Source: Taxawa tesnikishii (nom. ined.)
Lineage: Eukaryota > Ascomycota > Dothideomycetes > Dothideales
Reading direction: 5' to 3'
DNA: 64,000 bases
Assembly (NCBI GenBank): GCA_030247885.1
Contig: JAPDRO010000005.1
Coordinates: 372,001 to 436,000 of the forward strand
Made by a program: the position numbers and the translations under genes. Shown here in pieces: positions 48,718 to 60,381 of the stretch. The notes beneath the pieces are model-generated. The model saw only the letters and a list, made by a program, of their open reading frames with translations, ran no database searches and had not been told where the DNA came from. Positions within the stretch are counted from its first letter, which is position 1. Each line of letters begins with the position of its first letter.

Positions 48718-50419
48718 ATGTTCGGCTCCTCCGGAGCAACAACCAAAGAAAACGAGATTGCCATAGACACTGGTGCAGACCAACCGCAGCAAGACAGTAT
48801 CACGGACGAGATGGACAAGCAGGGAGGACGGAATCAGAAGAACGATGACGTTAGTAGTCCGGTGACGGAAAAGAAGAGAAGGAGTAGCGGTTTTTCTCGT
48901 GCCAGAGACATGCTTTCGAACGCCAAGCAGTCTTTAAACTCGCATTCGTCCCCAGATTCCAAAGCCGACAGGATGCAGACACCTATGCAAAGACTAGGCA
49001 GAACGGATCCAGCTCTCAGTGTCCCTCAGGGCTCGCTGAACAACTCTGCCGGAGAGTCTGTCCCCGGCCCAAGGTCTACGTTCAGAGTTGGTGTCACCGA
49101 GGACAAGAACAAGAAATGCCGGAGAACCATGGAAGACACACATGCCTATCTTTACAACTTCCTCAGTACTCCTGCGCCTGCGCTCAGTTCTGATGCGTCG
49201 AACAAAACACGCGGTTCCCTTACCGAGTCCGGCGCCACACTATCGGACGTTGCTTCCCAGGACGTCGTAGAGACTGACAACGGTTATTTTGCCGTCTTCG
49301 ACGGTCATGCTGGAACATTCGCCGCCGACTGGTGTGGCAAAAAGTTCATGTTCTTCTCGAAGACATTATTCGAAAGCATCCGAACACGCCTATACCTGAA
49401 CTCCTCGATATGACTTTCACTACAGTCGATCAGCAACTGGAGAAGTTACCTTTGAAGAATAGTGGATGCACTGCTGTCATTGCTGTTCTGCGTTGGGAGG
49501 ATAGGATACCAAACTCTCAATCCGCGACGGGCTCTACTGCCATTGCGCCTGCAGCTGCAGCCGCGGCCAAGGCCGCTTCGGACTCTTCGGTCAGCGTTGC
49601 AGCGGATGGCAATGCCATACCTCAAGAGGAAGCAAAGCTTAGGTCAGCAGCATCACGTCAGCGTGTGTTGTACACTGCAAATGTCGGAGATGCCCGCATC
49701 GTCCTCTGCAGGAACGGCAAAGCATTACGTCTTTCGTACGATCATAAAGGAAGCGACGAGAACGAAGGCAAGCGTATAGCAGGCGCTGGAGGTCTGATCC
49801 TCAACAACCGTGTTAACGGTGTTCTTGCCGTTACTCGTGCGCTGGGAGATGCGTACATGAAGGACTTGGTGACAGGCCACCCTTACACGACAGAAACCGT
49901 GATTCAACCTGATATCGACGAATTCTTGATTCTGGCCTGCGATGGGGTAAGTTGCGTTGCGTATATGTCATGAACAAGCCGGCTGACACAGTTGTGTAGT
50001 TGTGGGATGTTTGCTCGGACCAAGAAGCTGTTGACTTGATACGCAGAGAACGCGATCCTCAAACCGCCTCGAGAATGCTTGTAGAACACGCGCTCGCTCG
50101 CTTTTCGACCGACAACCTCTCGTGTATGGTGGTCCGTTTTGACGGGCAACGTGTTCAACAGACGGTTGAACGCAAAGCCGAACCGATTGGCGTTGAAGGG
50201 GACCCAGCAACGCAGAAGGGCGGGCTCAGCGAGGCGGAGGCCATCGTCCTCGAGCAAAAGAAGAAGCTCGACGAGAGCGGACAGAGTCTGGAGCGCATGC
50301 CGAGCGACATCACCGAAGAAGAGGAGGCCGAGCCAGGTCCTGAGCTCAACCCAGCTGCGCTTGAAGCGGCGAGGAAGGACAAGAAGCCACTTGTTGATCC
50401 GAACGCAGGGAAGAGTTAG
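48718..50419 (+). CDS. PTC1: PP2C-type Ser/Thr phosphatase (Ptc1-like)
   Basis: Exon 1 is 48718-49946, exon 2 50000-50419 (intron GTAAGT to TGTAG, phase 0), about 549 aa. All PP2C metal and phosphate motifs are present: [68 protein letters not shown] and [15 protein letters not shown] across the splice. The N-terminal 130 residues and the C-terminal 90 are disordered; an Ala-rich insert ([13 protein letters not shown]) sits in the catalytic domain. Ptc1 dampens the HOG and cell-wall MAP kinase routes in yeast. One base is missing at about 49340 (GGCAAAAAGTTC; an A run of five where six would keep frame and give [12 protein letters not shown]). The symbol is by best resemblance. Confidence 0.9.
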
Positions 50420-50906
50420 AGCCCGTTTTTACGACTGTAGAACCGAGCGGGAGGAGTGCATGGCTGCAGGTGTTGATGCTAGCAACGGTGGTCAAAGGAG
50501 ACATTTTGCTTCAAAAGCTATGGCAGGCGCAAAGGGGGCTTCCGGACAAGCCCAAATTGCAGCGGGACATGTCATGGTGTGTACGGAGGTATGTGAGATG
50601 GTGAGAGGGGGATGATGTGGCTGTGAGGGGCGTTTTTAGTTCTCTTGCCTGTTTCCATTTATGTAGCGGGCCATCGCATCTGCACGACAGATGACACTGG
50701 CAGCCCAGCGTATCGCAACGACAAGCACACCATCTCGGCCTTGGAGGGAGTCCGCTATGACCATGTCCTGCCCCATCGCTTTGCTACATCTGCAAGAGGC
50801 ACGTGAGTTAGCGAGACGAGCGAGCAAGCCGCCGGAATCGGCGACATGTCGGGCCGACGCATGTCCTGGATTGGATCGTCGCGGGGAATACGTGGGGGTG
50901 GTGAAA

Positions 50907-50988
50907 TGGCTCGGGCTGTGGCTCGGGCTGTGGCTCGGGCTGTGGCTCGGGCTCGGGCTCGGGCTCGGGCTCTGGCTCTGGCTCTCAC
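50907..50988. repeat. GGCTCG/GGCTGT hexamer repeat
   Basis: About a dozen hexamers of GGCTCG, GGCTGT and GGCTCT follow each other in the 650-base spacer between the PP2C gene and SNF4, 80-165 bases before the SNF4 start codon. Frames on the minus strand through it encode only Ser-Pro or Arg-Ala repeats and are not genes. Confidence 0.9.
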
Positions 50989-51071
50989 CGAACGCGCGAA
51001 CTTGACCTTCACAAGATGAAGCAACCACTCCATGCCGGAAGACACCGATAGGGCGCGCACCAGACACCAAC

Positions 51072-52740
51072 ATGGCCGACGCCGCTGCTGCCGCTGCTGC
51101 CGCTGCCTCGCGGACCGGGGCCCTGCGGCCTGCTGCGGCAACTGAGAGCAGTGAGCTGATCGCATCCTCTCCATCCGCATCCGCATCCGCATCCGCAGGA
51201 AACGCCAACTCCAGCCTTTCGGGCGTTCCACAAGCTGCTTCAGCTTTAGCTCTAGATCCAGCTTCGGCTCCGGCTTCAGCTTCAGCTCCAGCTTCAGGTC
51301 ACGGGGCTCCCGCCTTTGTGGCACCCAGCCATTACCTGCGTCCTCGCCGTCCCTCTCGTCCTGTGGCCCCACGCAAGCCAATGAGCCCCGTTGACCAGGA
51401 GCAGATTGAAGGCCTGGTGAGTTTGTTTTGTGCCGTTTCCGTGTGCCCGCGCGAACCGCACGCGCTTGCATGAGGAACGAAGACGACACTGCAAAGTGCT
51501 CTGGGCTATGCTGACAGGAATTGTGCGCGATAGCGTGCCATTAGGGCATTCCTCAAGAAACGCACCAGCTACGACGTCCTGCCTCTGAGCTACAGATTGA
51601 TCCTCTTCGACACCTCACTGCTCGTTAAGAAGAGCCTCAACATCCTGATCCAGAACGGTCAGTGCCTGCTTTAGTACATCCGCCCGACTAGTTCCATGCT
51701 GATGTCTCACAGGCATCGTCTCTGCCCCGCTGTGGGATTCGAAGACCTCGACATTCGCCGGCCTGCTCACTACCTCCGACTACCTCAATGTCATTCAGTA
51801 CTACTGGCAGAATCCGGACAAGCTACCGCAGGTTGAGCAGTTCCGCCTTGACAGTCTGAGAGGTGAGGCATCCGCAACGGTCATAGTGACGACGGCTTGT
51901 GCTGAGTGAACACCCGCTACAGAGATCGAAAAGGCAATTGGCGTTGCGCCCATCGAGACGGTATCCATCCACCCTCTCCGCCCTCTCTACGAAGCATGCC
52001 GTCGCATGGTTGAATCTCGCGCTCGGCGCATTCCCATCGTTGACGTCGACGACGAGACCCAGCGTGCAATGGTTGTCAGCGTGCTCACTCAATACCGCAT
52101 CCTCAAGTTTGTGGCTGTGAACACTCAGGAGAACGGGGTGAACATGCTGCGTAAGCCGCTACGCACACTGGACGTGGGAACATTCAAGAATCTGGCAACT
52201 GCAACAATGGACACGCCCGTCATGGACGTCATACACATGTTGGTGGAAAAGAATTGTTCGAGTGTGCCGATCCTGGATCCTGAGGGTATGTCGTCTGCGA
52301 ACGCGGGCTGGGAGCATTTGCCCCGGGGGACGAGACAAGCAGGGAATGAAAACTGACATGGCAGCAGGAACCGTCATCAACGTCTTCGAGGCTGTAGATG
52401 TGATTACCTTGATCAAAGGCGGTGTATATGACGATCTCAACCTCACTGTCGGCGACGCACTACTCAAACGCCCAGACGTAGGTCTTTCTGCTTTCCGGCA
52501 TCCTCATTCAGATCATTCTCATCACAGTGAAGTCTTGCTAACACTGTTCAAAAGGACTTCGCCGGCATCTACACTTGCACAATGAATGACCGTCTGGACA
52601 ACATTTTCGAAACTATCCGCAAGTCCCGTGTCCATCGCTTCGTTGTTGTCGATGAAAACAGCAAACTCAAGGGTGTGCTTACACTCAGCGATATCCTCGA
52701 ATACATTCTGCTCGAAGGTATCGAGGGTGAGGAGAGCTAG
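51072..52740 (+). CDS. SNF4: AMPK/Snf1 complex gamma subunit
   Basis: Six exons: 51072-51416, 51534-51657, 51713-51862, 51923-52285, 52368-52477 and 52555-52740; all junctions are GT-AG and in phase, 425 aa. Residues 1-100 are low complexity (Ala runs, then SASASASA and [11 protein letters not shown]). The rest is four CBS motifs in two Bateman modules: [53 protein letters not shown], then [36 protein letters not shown] and [20 protein letters not shown]. It binds adenine nucleotides and relieves Snf1 kinase autoinhibition under glucose limitation. No frame problem is seen, in contrast to several neighbours. Confidence 0.95.
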
Positions 52741-53265
52741 GCGACCGGAAATGGGCTGCTGGCTGCTGAGATGGAACAAGAATAGAGGAAAGGTTCGGTT
52801 ACGGATTCCAGCGATATGACTTTTGATACCCATAGCGAAATGAAACGAGGGATGGATTTCTTTCTCCCTTGATCGTGGTTTTGGAAAAGTTGATGTATGG
52901 GTACTATGTTCAGGAGGTGTGCAGAGATGAACGTGTGTGATCACTAAGGCCGCTCCCTTCGAGGACCAGCTCAAGGGCTGGTGCAATCGATCGGGGCGCT
53001 ACCCGGTCCACGAATGAGGTATCCGAGGTGCGTTGGTGATATCAGACGAGGATGAATGAGCAGGAAGGTCAGTGATGAAGACAAGGACGGGCCCATATAT
53101 CCTTTGCCGGGCCACGCCAACAAAAATGGTGAGCGCTGGCGTGATCAAAACCTCACAATGTACCTTGATCTACACTGAATGATGCCTTCTTTGTGTACGT
53201 ACTAGGCCAGAATTGCCATGGAGAAGTTTTTTTCCATACAGCTTCCCCTACATGTCGTACTGTAT
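52741..53265. other. Convergent 3' ends of SNF4 and SAS10
   Basis: 525 bases between two stop codons on opposite strands; 3' untranslated regions of both genes are expected here. Nothing else is visible. Confidence 0.6.
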
Positions 53266-55270
53266 CTACAACTTCGTACTCCTGACAAGGCCCTTCTTGA
53301 TACCCGTCAACTCGCCACCATAGCCGCCGCGGCCTTCACCGCCCTTGTACACCGGCCTCTGGCTTGCCAACTTCTTCTTCTTCTCTTCGAACTTCTTCCT
53401 CTTCTTGACCCTAGGGTTACGCACATCCTTCTTGCGGTGCGGCGTAAGGCCCTTGTTCTTCTCGATGGCATAGCTGATGGCACGCTTTCCATCCGGTCCA
53501 ACCTCCTCTGTCTCGACCACACGGCCACCTTGCGCTGTTGCTTCCTTGTACGCGTCTGCAAGTGCCTTCTTATCTGCCTTTTCCTTGGCCGTCTGAGCCG
53601 CAACCATATCATAGTACTCCTCATCGCTGCCCTCATCTCTGATAGCCCGTGCTTGCCGGCGATCTTCCTCGTCACTCTCCTCGCCGAGCACGTCCCGAGT
53701 CGCGTTCTTGCCACGCTTCTCTGCTTCAGCGTTCAGGCGAGCTTGACGATCTTTCAACCGCTCACGGTAAGGAATATCATCGTCACCTCCCGCATTGCGT
53801 CCAGCAGCCCCACGCTTGTTCGCCTTCTGAGCGATCTGTGAGGTGTAGAAGCGTAGACTCTTCTTCCTTCTGGCCTTCTCGGCCGCATCGAAAGCGTTGA
53901 GTTCGGTTTCCTCGCCAAAGTCAGAATCGTCTTCAACGGGTGCGATAGCAGCGGCCTTCTTCGTCTTGCTAGACCTCTTAGGTGCGGCCCCGGTTACCAG
54001 AGCATCCAAGTCGGCAAAACCGGCCTCTGCCTGCCGCATCCTCTTCGCGCGACGGGTCTCAGCCTCTGCATCCACTGCCGCTGCCGCCCTCTCTGCCCTG
54101 CTCTTCTTTTGCGTTGCTCCCTGTGCGACTTGTTTCTCTGTGTCATCCACTTCGCTGCCAGATGCAAACTCCTCAGCGGGTGCCTCGATTGCACTTGTGT
54201 ACTCCTCCACAGCAAGATCCGCTTGGTCTTCAACTGGGAAATCCTTGACCTTGTTCCAGAGTGCTCTGCATTGTACCAAGCTGTCCATGACTGGGTGATC
54301 TCGGATTGTTGCAGCAGACAGGGCGATACCATTTGACTGGCTGTCGTTCGCAGTAGAAGTCAAAAGAGCAAAATACATGGTCAATGATGCGAGATAGGCT
54401 GCCGCAGCGCGATGTTTCGTTACGATGGCCGGAATTGGAGAATCGGGAGAAGTGGCTGACGCAGAAAGTCGTCCTTCTGTAGCAGCGGCACCAAACAGCT
54501 CCTCGTGTCGTTTCTGCAGGTCCAGGAATTCCTTGCTCAGCGGCTCAAACTCCGGGTATCGCGTCTTCAGTAGCTTCAGTCTCTCCACGACTCCCATCTG
54601 CTCGGTAACTTGTAGTGGTGGCAGAATTTCCGTCACAACTCCTTGATGCTCAGCCTCTGCCTCTTCCCCAGCGCCACCGTCTTGCCATTCGTTTTCATCA
54701 AATCCATAGTCCGCAGCCGTCATGCTCTGAAGCTGCTTCTGTTGAATGCGTCTAGCCTCTGCTTCCTCGTTCAGTGCATCCTGCTCTGTCTCGATCACGT
54801 CGGCATTATAGTAATCTTGTTTCGACGGACCCCAACCTCCCAGCTCTTCCCCTTCGGCGGCTTCGTCCTCGTCTTCCGATCCAGCTGCAGCTCGACCCGT
54901 AGGTTTAGGTCCTGAAAGTTCCCCATCAAGGTTACTCTCATCTTCTTCTTCTTCTTCGTCGTCGTCCTCGAGTTCAGAGTATGCCAGGACTTCTTCGTCG
55001 GAAGGCTGAAGAAACTCGTCTGTTCCAACGTCAGCGCAATACAAAAGCTCGGTTGATCTCTCAGCGCATGCCTTGTTCCTGCCATTTCCTTCGTCGCTTG
55101 GCCTCCGGTCCCTCGTCTAGCAACATCTTGTCCCGGCTGATATGAAACTCATCGTCCGAGCCAGCCACGTCCTCGTAGGTACTGATGCGCATGCGCGAAG
55201 GCCCAACATCCGCAGCGGAAGCCGCGCCTTGGACGCTCTGTCTTCCCGATGCCTTTCTCTTCTTGGCCAT
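53266..55270 (-). CDS. SAS10: SSU processome component Sas10/Utp3
   Basis: Exon 1 is 55270-55072 and exon 2 55019-53266, 650 aa. The 52-base intron starts GC (CAAG then GCATGC) and ends GGAACAG with a GCTGAC branch, phase 1; it joins KWQEQ to DEFLQPSDEEVLAY as the family requires, while reading through hits a stop. Acidic runs follow (DDDEEEEEDES). The central Sas10/Utp3 homology block includes ERLKLLKTRYPEFEPLSKEF, and the C-terminal Sas10 domain reads KNKGLTPHRKKDVRNPRVKK then RPVYKGG. The product works in the nucleolus in the U3-containing small-subunit processome for 18S rRNA maturation. The start ATG at 55270 precedes MAKKRKASG, a nuclear-type basic start. Confidence 0.93.
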
Positions 55271-55601
55271 GGTTGGTTAGATCTCTCGAACTCCCTCTGT
55301 AGGGGTAGCTTATACGTCTGCAGTTGTTCTGCTCTCTCGTATCCAGCAGCAACAGCTGCGAAAAGTCGAGCTGCGAAACCCAAAAGTTTCACTCACCGCC
55401 CGCACCGAGGCAGAATAGAGCCGGATCCGGGGTTACACCGTGTGTTTGCACCGAGTTTGCATCGTGTTTGCCCAAGAAGATTATGGATCAATTCAGGCCA
55501 CCTTCCCCGTGGACGCCTGACTATCTTCTTACGCAAGAAGAGATAATTCCAGGGCGTGCTTATGCACTCGACCCGAGTGTTGTAAAGGCATCAAAACGCT
55601 C
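55271..55601. promoter_or_regulatory. Shared promoter of SAS10 and the ketosphinganine reductase
   Basis: 331 bases between divergent start codons. CACCGTGTGTTTGCACCGAG-like short repeats (GTGTTTGC, GAGTTTGC) are visible near 55440-55470. No known factor site assigned. Confidence 0.5.
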
Positions 55602-56777
55602 ATGGAGACCGCTCCTCTCTGGGCTGCAGCTATCGTACCCTTGATACTCTTCTCTCTCAGCGTGTACATTATGGGTCTCTTCTCGTATAAGAACTACTTC
55701 CCGGTAGATGGTAGGGTAAGGAGTCTGATTCTTCTCCTCTTTGCTGCCAATGCTGAACTTGGCAGACTGTTGTCATTACGGGAGGATCCCAGGGTATGGG
55801 ATTAGGAGTGGGAAAGATACTTTCTCAAAAGGGTGCAAACGTCGTGATTGTTGCACGGAACAAACAGAGGCTTGAGGAAGCCATCAAGCAGATTTCGGTA
55901 GGGGCAGTTTGTGACGAGCTTGTTTGTGAGATGCGAGCTGACCGAACGAGAGTGCTGCTTCCAAACCGTCACACCAAAAGTTCCACACCATCAGCGCTGA
56001 TCTAACCTCATCGGAAGAGAATGTTCGCGTCCTGGACGAAGTCACAGCGTGGAACGATGGCCAACCACCAGACATCGTTTGGGCGGTCGCTGGAGCTTCG
56101 GTACCTGCGCTGTACATCGAAACCTCGATCGAGACTCTGCGGTCGCAGATGGACGTCAACTACTGGACAGCAGCATATCTCGCGCACGCTACTTTGAGAT
56201 CATGGACGAAGACTTCGAATTCGTCCGAGACGCAGGAAAACCACAGTCAAGTCTTCCGCGGCATTTCATAATGACCTCGTCTACGGCAGCTTTCGTGGGC
56301 GTAGCTGGCTACGCCACTTACTCTCCAGCGAAGGCCGCGATGCGTTCTCTCGCGGATAGTCTCCGCTCCGAAATCAACCTTTATAACGGGGCTAGGCGGC
56401 ACGACCCGCCCTCGGGTCCCTCAACGGACATCAAAATCCATCTCGTCTGCCCGGGCACTATTCTTACCGAAGGCCTGGAAACAGAGAACAAGACCAAGCA
56501 CCCCGTCACGCATATCCTTGAAGAGGGCGATCCTGCGCAGACGGGAGATCAGGTTGCCGAGGCCTCGATCAGGGGTCTCGAGAAGGATCACTATCTGATC
56601 ACGACGCAGCTCCTAGCGCACGCCATGAGAGCGAGCTCGCTCCAGGGTAGCCCTAGGAACAATTGGTTCATTGATACCGTCTTCAGCTGGGCGACCAGTA
56701 TAGCGTGGCTGTTCATCGGACCGGACATGGAATCCAAGGTCTTCGAATACGGCAAGAAGCATGGCATTCACGCTTGA
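55602..56777 (+). CDS. TSC10: 3-ketodihydrosphingosine reductase (Tsc10/KDSR-type SDR)
   Basis: Exons 55602-55715, 55766-55897 and 55981-56777, about 347 aa. A membrane segment ([21 protein letters not shown]) precedes the Rossmann motif [16 protein letters not shown], which is restored across intron 1; then [55 protein letters not shown] (Ser, Tyr and Lys of the catalytic set) and a C-terminal membrane-associated segment. The enzyme reduces 3-ketosphinganine with NADPH at the ER, the second step of sphingolipid synthesis. One base is missing near the A4 run at about 56236-56240 (after ETQEN, resuming [10 protein letters not shown]); the exon sum is one short of a multiple of three. Confidence 0.9.
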
Positions 56778-57589
56778 GGGAAAGCGTGGCTTTTAGTGGC
56801 ACATGGGCGGCCGTGTTGCAGAAAAACACACTTTGGACTAACTTCACGGTTCCCAAACTTCTTCCTACAGAAGTTGCGAGCCGCATCTGCGAATACAGGA
56901 ACCTAAGATAGCAGGTTCTAGTGTGGCAGGGCGAGAGCTAGAACTAAACAAACCGTCAATTTCCTAGTGCTTCTTCGATTCTTGCTTTCTCGAGCAGTTA
57001 TCGCACACTAAGAAATCGGGAGCAAACGCTCGGGTGGGTGGTCAATTAGGCGTCCAACGTCTAGTTCAGAGGCTGTATGCAATCATTACCGCTAAACAGC
57101 TATCCTTGGCCTAGACAGTCGTCGTCGAATGGTATTCTAGAGGCATACCATGTTCTGATCACTTCTCACGTTGCATAAACGGACCATCTCTATCAAGCGC
57201 TTAGTCGCCCACTCCGCTATAGACAACTACAATACTTTGCCCCGTCCTAATCTCTCTTACCGACATGGTGCTCACTTCGCCGCATCCAACAACTTCACCG
57301 TCGCTTCAACCCTTCACCCCAAATGGGACTTTTGCTATACAGCCAAGATGTCAGGCGACTCGCCGCTTGCGGATAGCACACGTAGGATTTCAATTCTCAG
57401 CCGTATCACAGTCAGGATGAGTATAAGAGGCGTACCCCTGCTTTCGGGAACATACTTCCAATCGTCTATCCATCCACTTCCAAATTCGATCTAGTTACTT
57501 TGACGTTCTTGGGTGGTCCATCATGCCGTTCGCAAGAACGCGAGGTGCCCTTACGGAAGAATCCATCTTCGGGACAGAGTGTACGGAAG
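56778..57589. other. Intergenic, no supported gene
   Basis: A frame at 57171-57494 has no domain. The region probably holds the 3' end of the reductase gene and the promoter of the cupin-like gene. Confidence 0.4.
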
Positions 57590-58562
57590 ATGCAGACGAC
57601 GAAGAAGCCCACTTGGTTTGAGGGTATCTCGGACGAGAAGAACTTGCTCGTCCCGCCCCGTCACCGGTATGCAGAGAACGGGTAATCTGTTCAATATGAA
57701 CGATAGACCGATCTGCAGGCATTGGTACCAGAAAGAACATTTCCATGTCAAAGAAGGGTAGGCAAACGTGATTTGGCGTTAATTTCGAGGTTCTGGCTAA
57801 CGCATATTGCCAGCCGCTTCATCTTCACTCTGGAAAGCAATCAGATGGTCGTTACGCCTTCCGACCCACAGCCCGTCAAGATCCCACCCAAGGCCTGCCA
57901 CACTTTCAATGCGGATACGACCTACGACAGACAATGCACGGTAAGCCTTTCGTTCAACCCCTTTCTCCGCCCTTGGCGAACTCGTGCCAGTGTCTGACGC
58001 ACGCAGGTCGAATTTGTAACCTCCGTGTCTCCGGAGGCAAAGGACCCCGAAGACGCCGGCCCGTCGGAGAAGTTCTTCCGCGACATCTACACGTATCTGG
58101 ATGATTGCTACAAGAAGAAAATGGATCGGGGTCTGCCGCAGCTTCTGCTCATGCTGGACTCCCGCGGAGGTTTCTTTGGCCTCTTCGTGGGGTCCGGCTT
58201 GGTTGATGAGGGCGGTGACTTGCAGTATGGGAGTAGTGATTGGACGATGGTATAAGTCTTCTGTTTCATGGGTACTTGAGATGACAGTACTGACAGATAA
58301 ATCAGTGGGAGGCTATGTGCTGGGTTACAAGGCTGTGTATCCGGAGTACTATGACCCGTCGGTCAGGGAGACGAGGAAAGACAGGTGGGAATCCTGGATG
58401 CGTGGTGGACACCGACAAATTCTTGTTCAAGCGAAGAGTCGCTGCTCGTTTGTGACGCATGTGGTGAGCATAGTCAAGGAAATGATAGGATATCTGGCCA
58501 TGAACGTCGCTGACAGACGCTCTGCCGTCTCCTCTCCCGAACAGGCAACGCCAAGCGTTTGA
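57590..58562 (+). CDS. Cupin-like protein, frame disturbed
   Basis: Pieces in order: KKPTWFEGISDEKNLLVPP (from ATG 57590), then NLFNMNDRPICRHWYQKEHFHVKEG, RFIFTLES, VKIPPKACHTFNAD, VEFVTSVSPEAK, FFRDIYTYLDDCYKK, PAEVSLASSWGPAW, VLGYKAVYPEYYD. Order and motifs (H-W-x-x-x-E-H-F-x-V-x-E-G, then P-x-x-x-x-H-x-F) are those of fungal cupin proteins that bind a metal in a double-stranded beta-helix. Introns GTAGGC to GCCAG (57759 on) and GTAAGC to CGCAG (about 57940 on) fit. Two further frame changes, near 57684 and 58150, need one base fewer (or two more), opposite to the rest of the window. It may be a pseudogene or have unusual splicing. Confidence 0.6.
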
Positions 58563-58854
58563 GTCCATTATTCCCGCCATCTCCGCTACACCGGCTCCTC
58601 GGCATGGGTAAACTGAACTTTCTCCCCGCGTTTTTGAGGGTTTCCAATGACACATATTTTGCGGACACCACTACTCAGTAGCAGTCAAGCGCATCTACAG
58701 GGCGCGCTGATTGTTATACAACAATGGCACCGCCTCCTCCACTTCTCCTCACTTTTGACCTCTATACAATACACGTCTCTAGCGGGCGATCACCCGTAGC
58801 CGTCTGCTGTTCCTCCCTTCTCTTATCTCGTGACGTTTCGAAACGCGTACACAA

Positions 58855-60381
58855 ATGAACCACACACAACCTATCCGAGATGACGATCCTGAAAAGGAAG
58901 GAAGCAAGGACAAGAACACCATGGAAGAGACTGCCGGATCAGAGAAGAGCACAGACAGCGTACCTCCGGAGCCCGCCACTGCGCCTGCGAGCGAGCAGCA
59001 ACCCACCAACACCGATACCCCAGCTACCCCAGCTACCCCAACACCGGAACCCGCACCCAATGGCGGATACGGCTGGGTCTGTGTCGCCTGCTGCGCCTTC
59101 ATCAATGCACACACCTGGGGCCTGAACTCCTCTTACGGTGTCTTCCTCTCCTACTATCTGGCCAACAACGTCTTCCCCGGCGCCACGTCCCTCGAATTCG
59201 CATTCGTGGGTTCCCTCTCCATCGCCTGTGCTTTGCTGGTCTCGCCCGTCGCCACAATCACCACACGCAAGTTCGGGACAAGAACAACCTTGTTGACCGG
59301 TGTAGTCTTCGAGACAGCGAGTCTGATCGGTGCCAGCTTTGCCTGGCAAATTTGGCATCTCTTCCTCAGCCAGGGCATCTGTTTCGGGTTCGGCATGGGC
59401 TTTCTATTCGTAGGCAGTGTGGGAGTGGTACCGCAGTGGTTCACGACGAGGCGGTCGTTGGCGAACGGGATTGCAACCGCCGGATCCGGGTTTGGTGGAC
59501 TCATCTACTCGCTCGCTACGGGCGCCATGATCCCGTCCATTGGGTTACCTTGGGCGTTTCGCGTGCTTGGAATCATAGCGTGCGTGGTCAATGGAATCTG
59601 CGCAGTTCTGATGAGGGATCGAAACAAGGCGATTGGAAGCTCGCAGCTTGCGTTCGATGTCAAGCTGTTCAAGCGCGTGGAGTATCTGCTCCTGCTCGGG
59701 TTTGGCTGGTTCAGTATGCTGGGTTACGTCGTGCTGCTCTTCTCCTTGGCGAACTACGCCCGCACCGTCGGACTGTCTGCACACCAGGCGGCCACCGTCT
59801 CCGCCTTGCTGAACCTGGGACAGGCGCTGGGTCGACCACCTATCGGGTACTTCAGTGATGCAATCGGGAGAATCAACATGGCGGGCTTGATGACATTCAT
59901 CTCCGGCCTCTTCGCGCTGGTCATCTGGACGAATGCGAAGAGCTACGGCGTCCTGATCTTCTACGCTTTGCTTGGAGGTACCGTGGCAGGCACTTTCTGG
60001 ACGACTATCGCACCCGTCAGCGCAGAGGTCGTGGGTCTGAAAGACGTTCCTTCAGCGCTCAACATCTGCTGGATCGTGCTCGTGTTGCCTTGTACTTTCT
60101 CCGAACCCATTGCGCTCGAGATTGTCGCGTTTGATGGCGATTACCTGGGCGCGCAGCTGTTTACGGGCTTCATGTACGTGGCGGCTGCGGCTTGTATACT
60201 ATTCTTGAGAGGCTGGAAAGTTGGTGAAGTCGATGAAGTAGCTGGTGCGGAGGGGAAAAGTGCAAGCGAGGTCGATGTTGTGGCACTTGAGACTAGGGTC
60301 GGTCAGGAGGTAAAGGAGAGGGCCAAAAGGAGGGGAAGAAGGGCGATGGTGACGAACTTGTGGAGGTGGAGGAAGGTGTAG
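58855..60381 (+). CDS. Monocarboxylate-transporter-like MFS permease
   Basis: Single exon, 508 aa, intact. A hydrophilic Pro/Thr/Glu-rich head of about 70 residues precedes NGGYGWVCVACCAFINAH, the conserved MCT (SLC16-like) entry to TM1. Twelve membrane helices are expected; marks include SSYGVFLSYYL, FGFGMGFLFVGSVGVVPQWF, RRSLANGIATAGSGFGGLIY and ALGRPPIGYFSDAIGRINMAG. A basic C-terminal tail follows (RAKRRGRRAMVTNLWRWRK). Fungal members move monocarboxylates, riboflavin or unknown solutes; the substrate cannot be told. A 292-base spacer (58563-58854) precedes it. Confidence 0.92.
   Translation: MNHTQPIRDDDPEKEGSKDKNTMEETAGSEKSTDSVPPEPATAPASEQQPTNTDTPATPATPTPEPAPNGGYGWVCVACCAFINAHTWGLNSSYGVFLSYYLANNVFPGATSLEFAFVGSLSIACALLVSPVATITTRKFGTRTTLLTGVVFETASLIGASFAWQIWHLFLSQGICFGFGMGFLFVGSVGVVPQWFTTRRSLANGIATAGSGFGGLIYSLATGAMIPSIGLPWAFRVLGIIACVVNGICAVLMRDRNKAIGSSQLAFDVKLFKRVEYLLLLGFGWFSMLGYVVLLFSLANYARTVGLSAHQAATVSALLNLGQALGRPPIGYFSDAIGRINMAGLMTFISGLFALVIWTNAKSYGVLIFYALLGGTVAGTFWTTIAPVSAEVVGLKDVPSALNICWIVLVLPCTFSEPIALEIVAFDGDYLGAQLFTGFMYVAAAACILFLRGWKVGEVDEVAGAEGKSASEVDVVALETRVGQEVKERAKRRGRRAMVTNLWRWRKV

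Noticed and set aside
50636-51489. Minus-strand frames of 190-244 codons opposite SNF4 exon 1
   Set aside because: They are Ser-Pro or Arg-Ala repeats caused by hexamer tracts and lie antisense to a well-supported gene.
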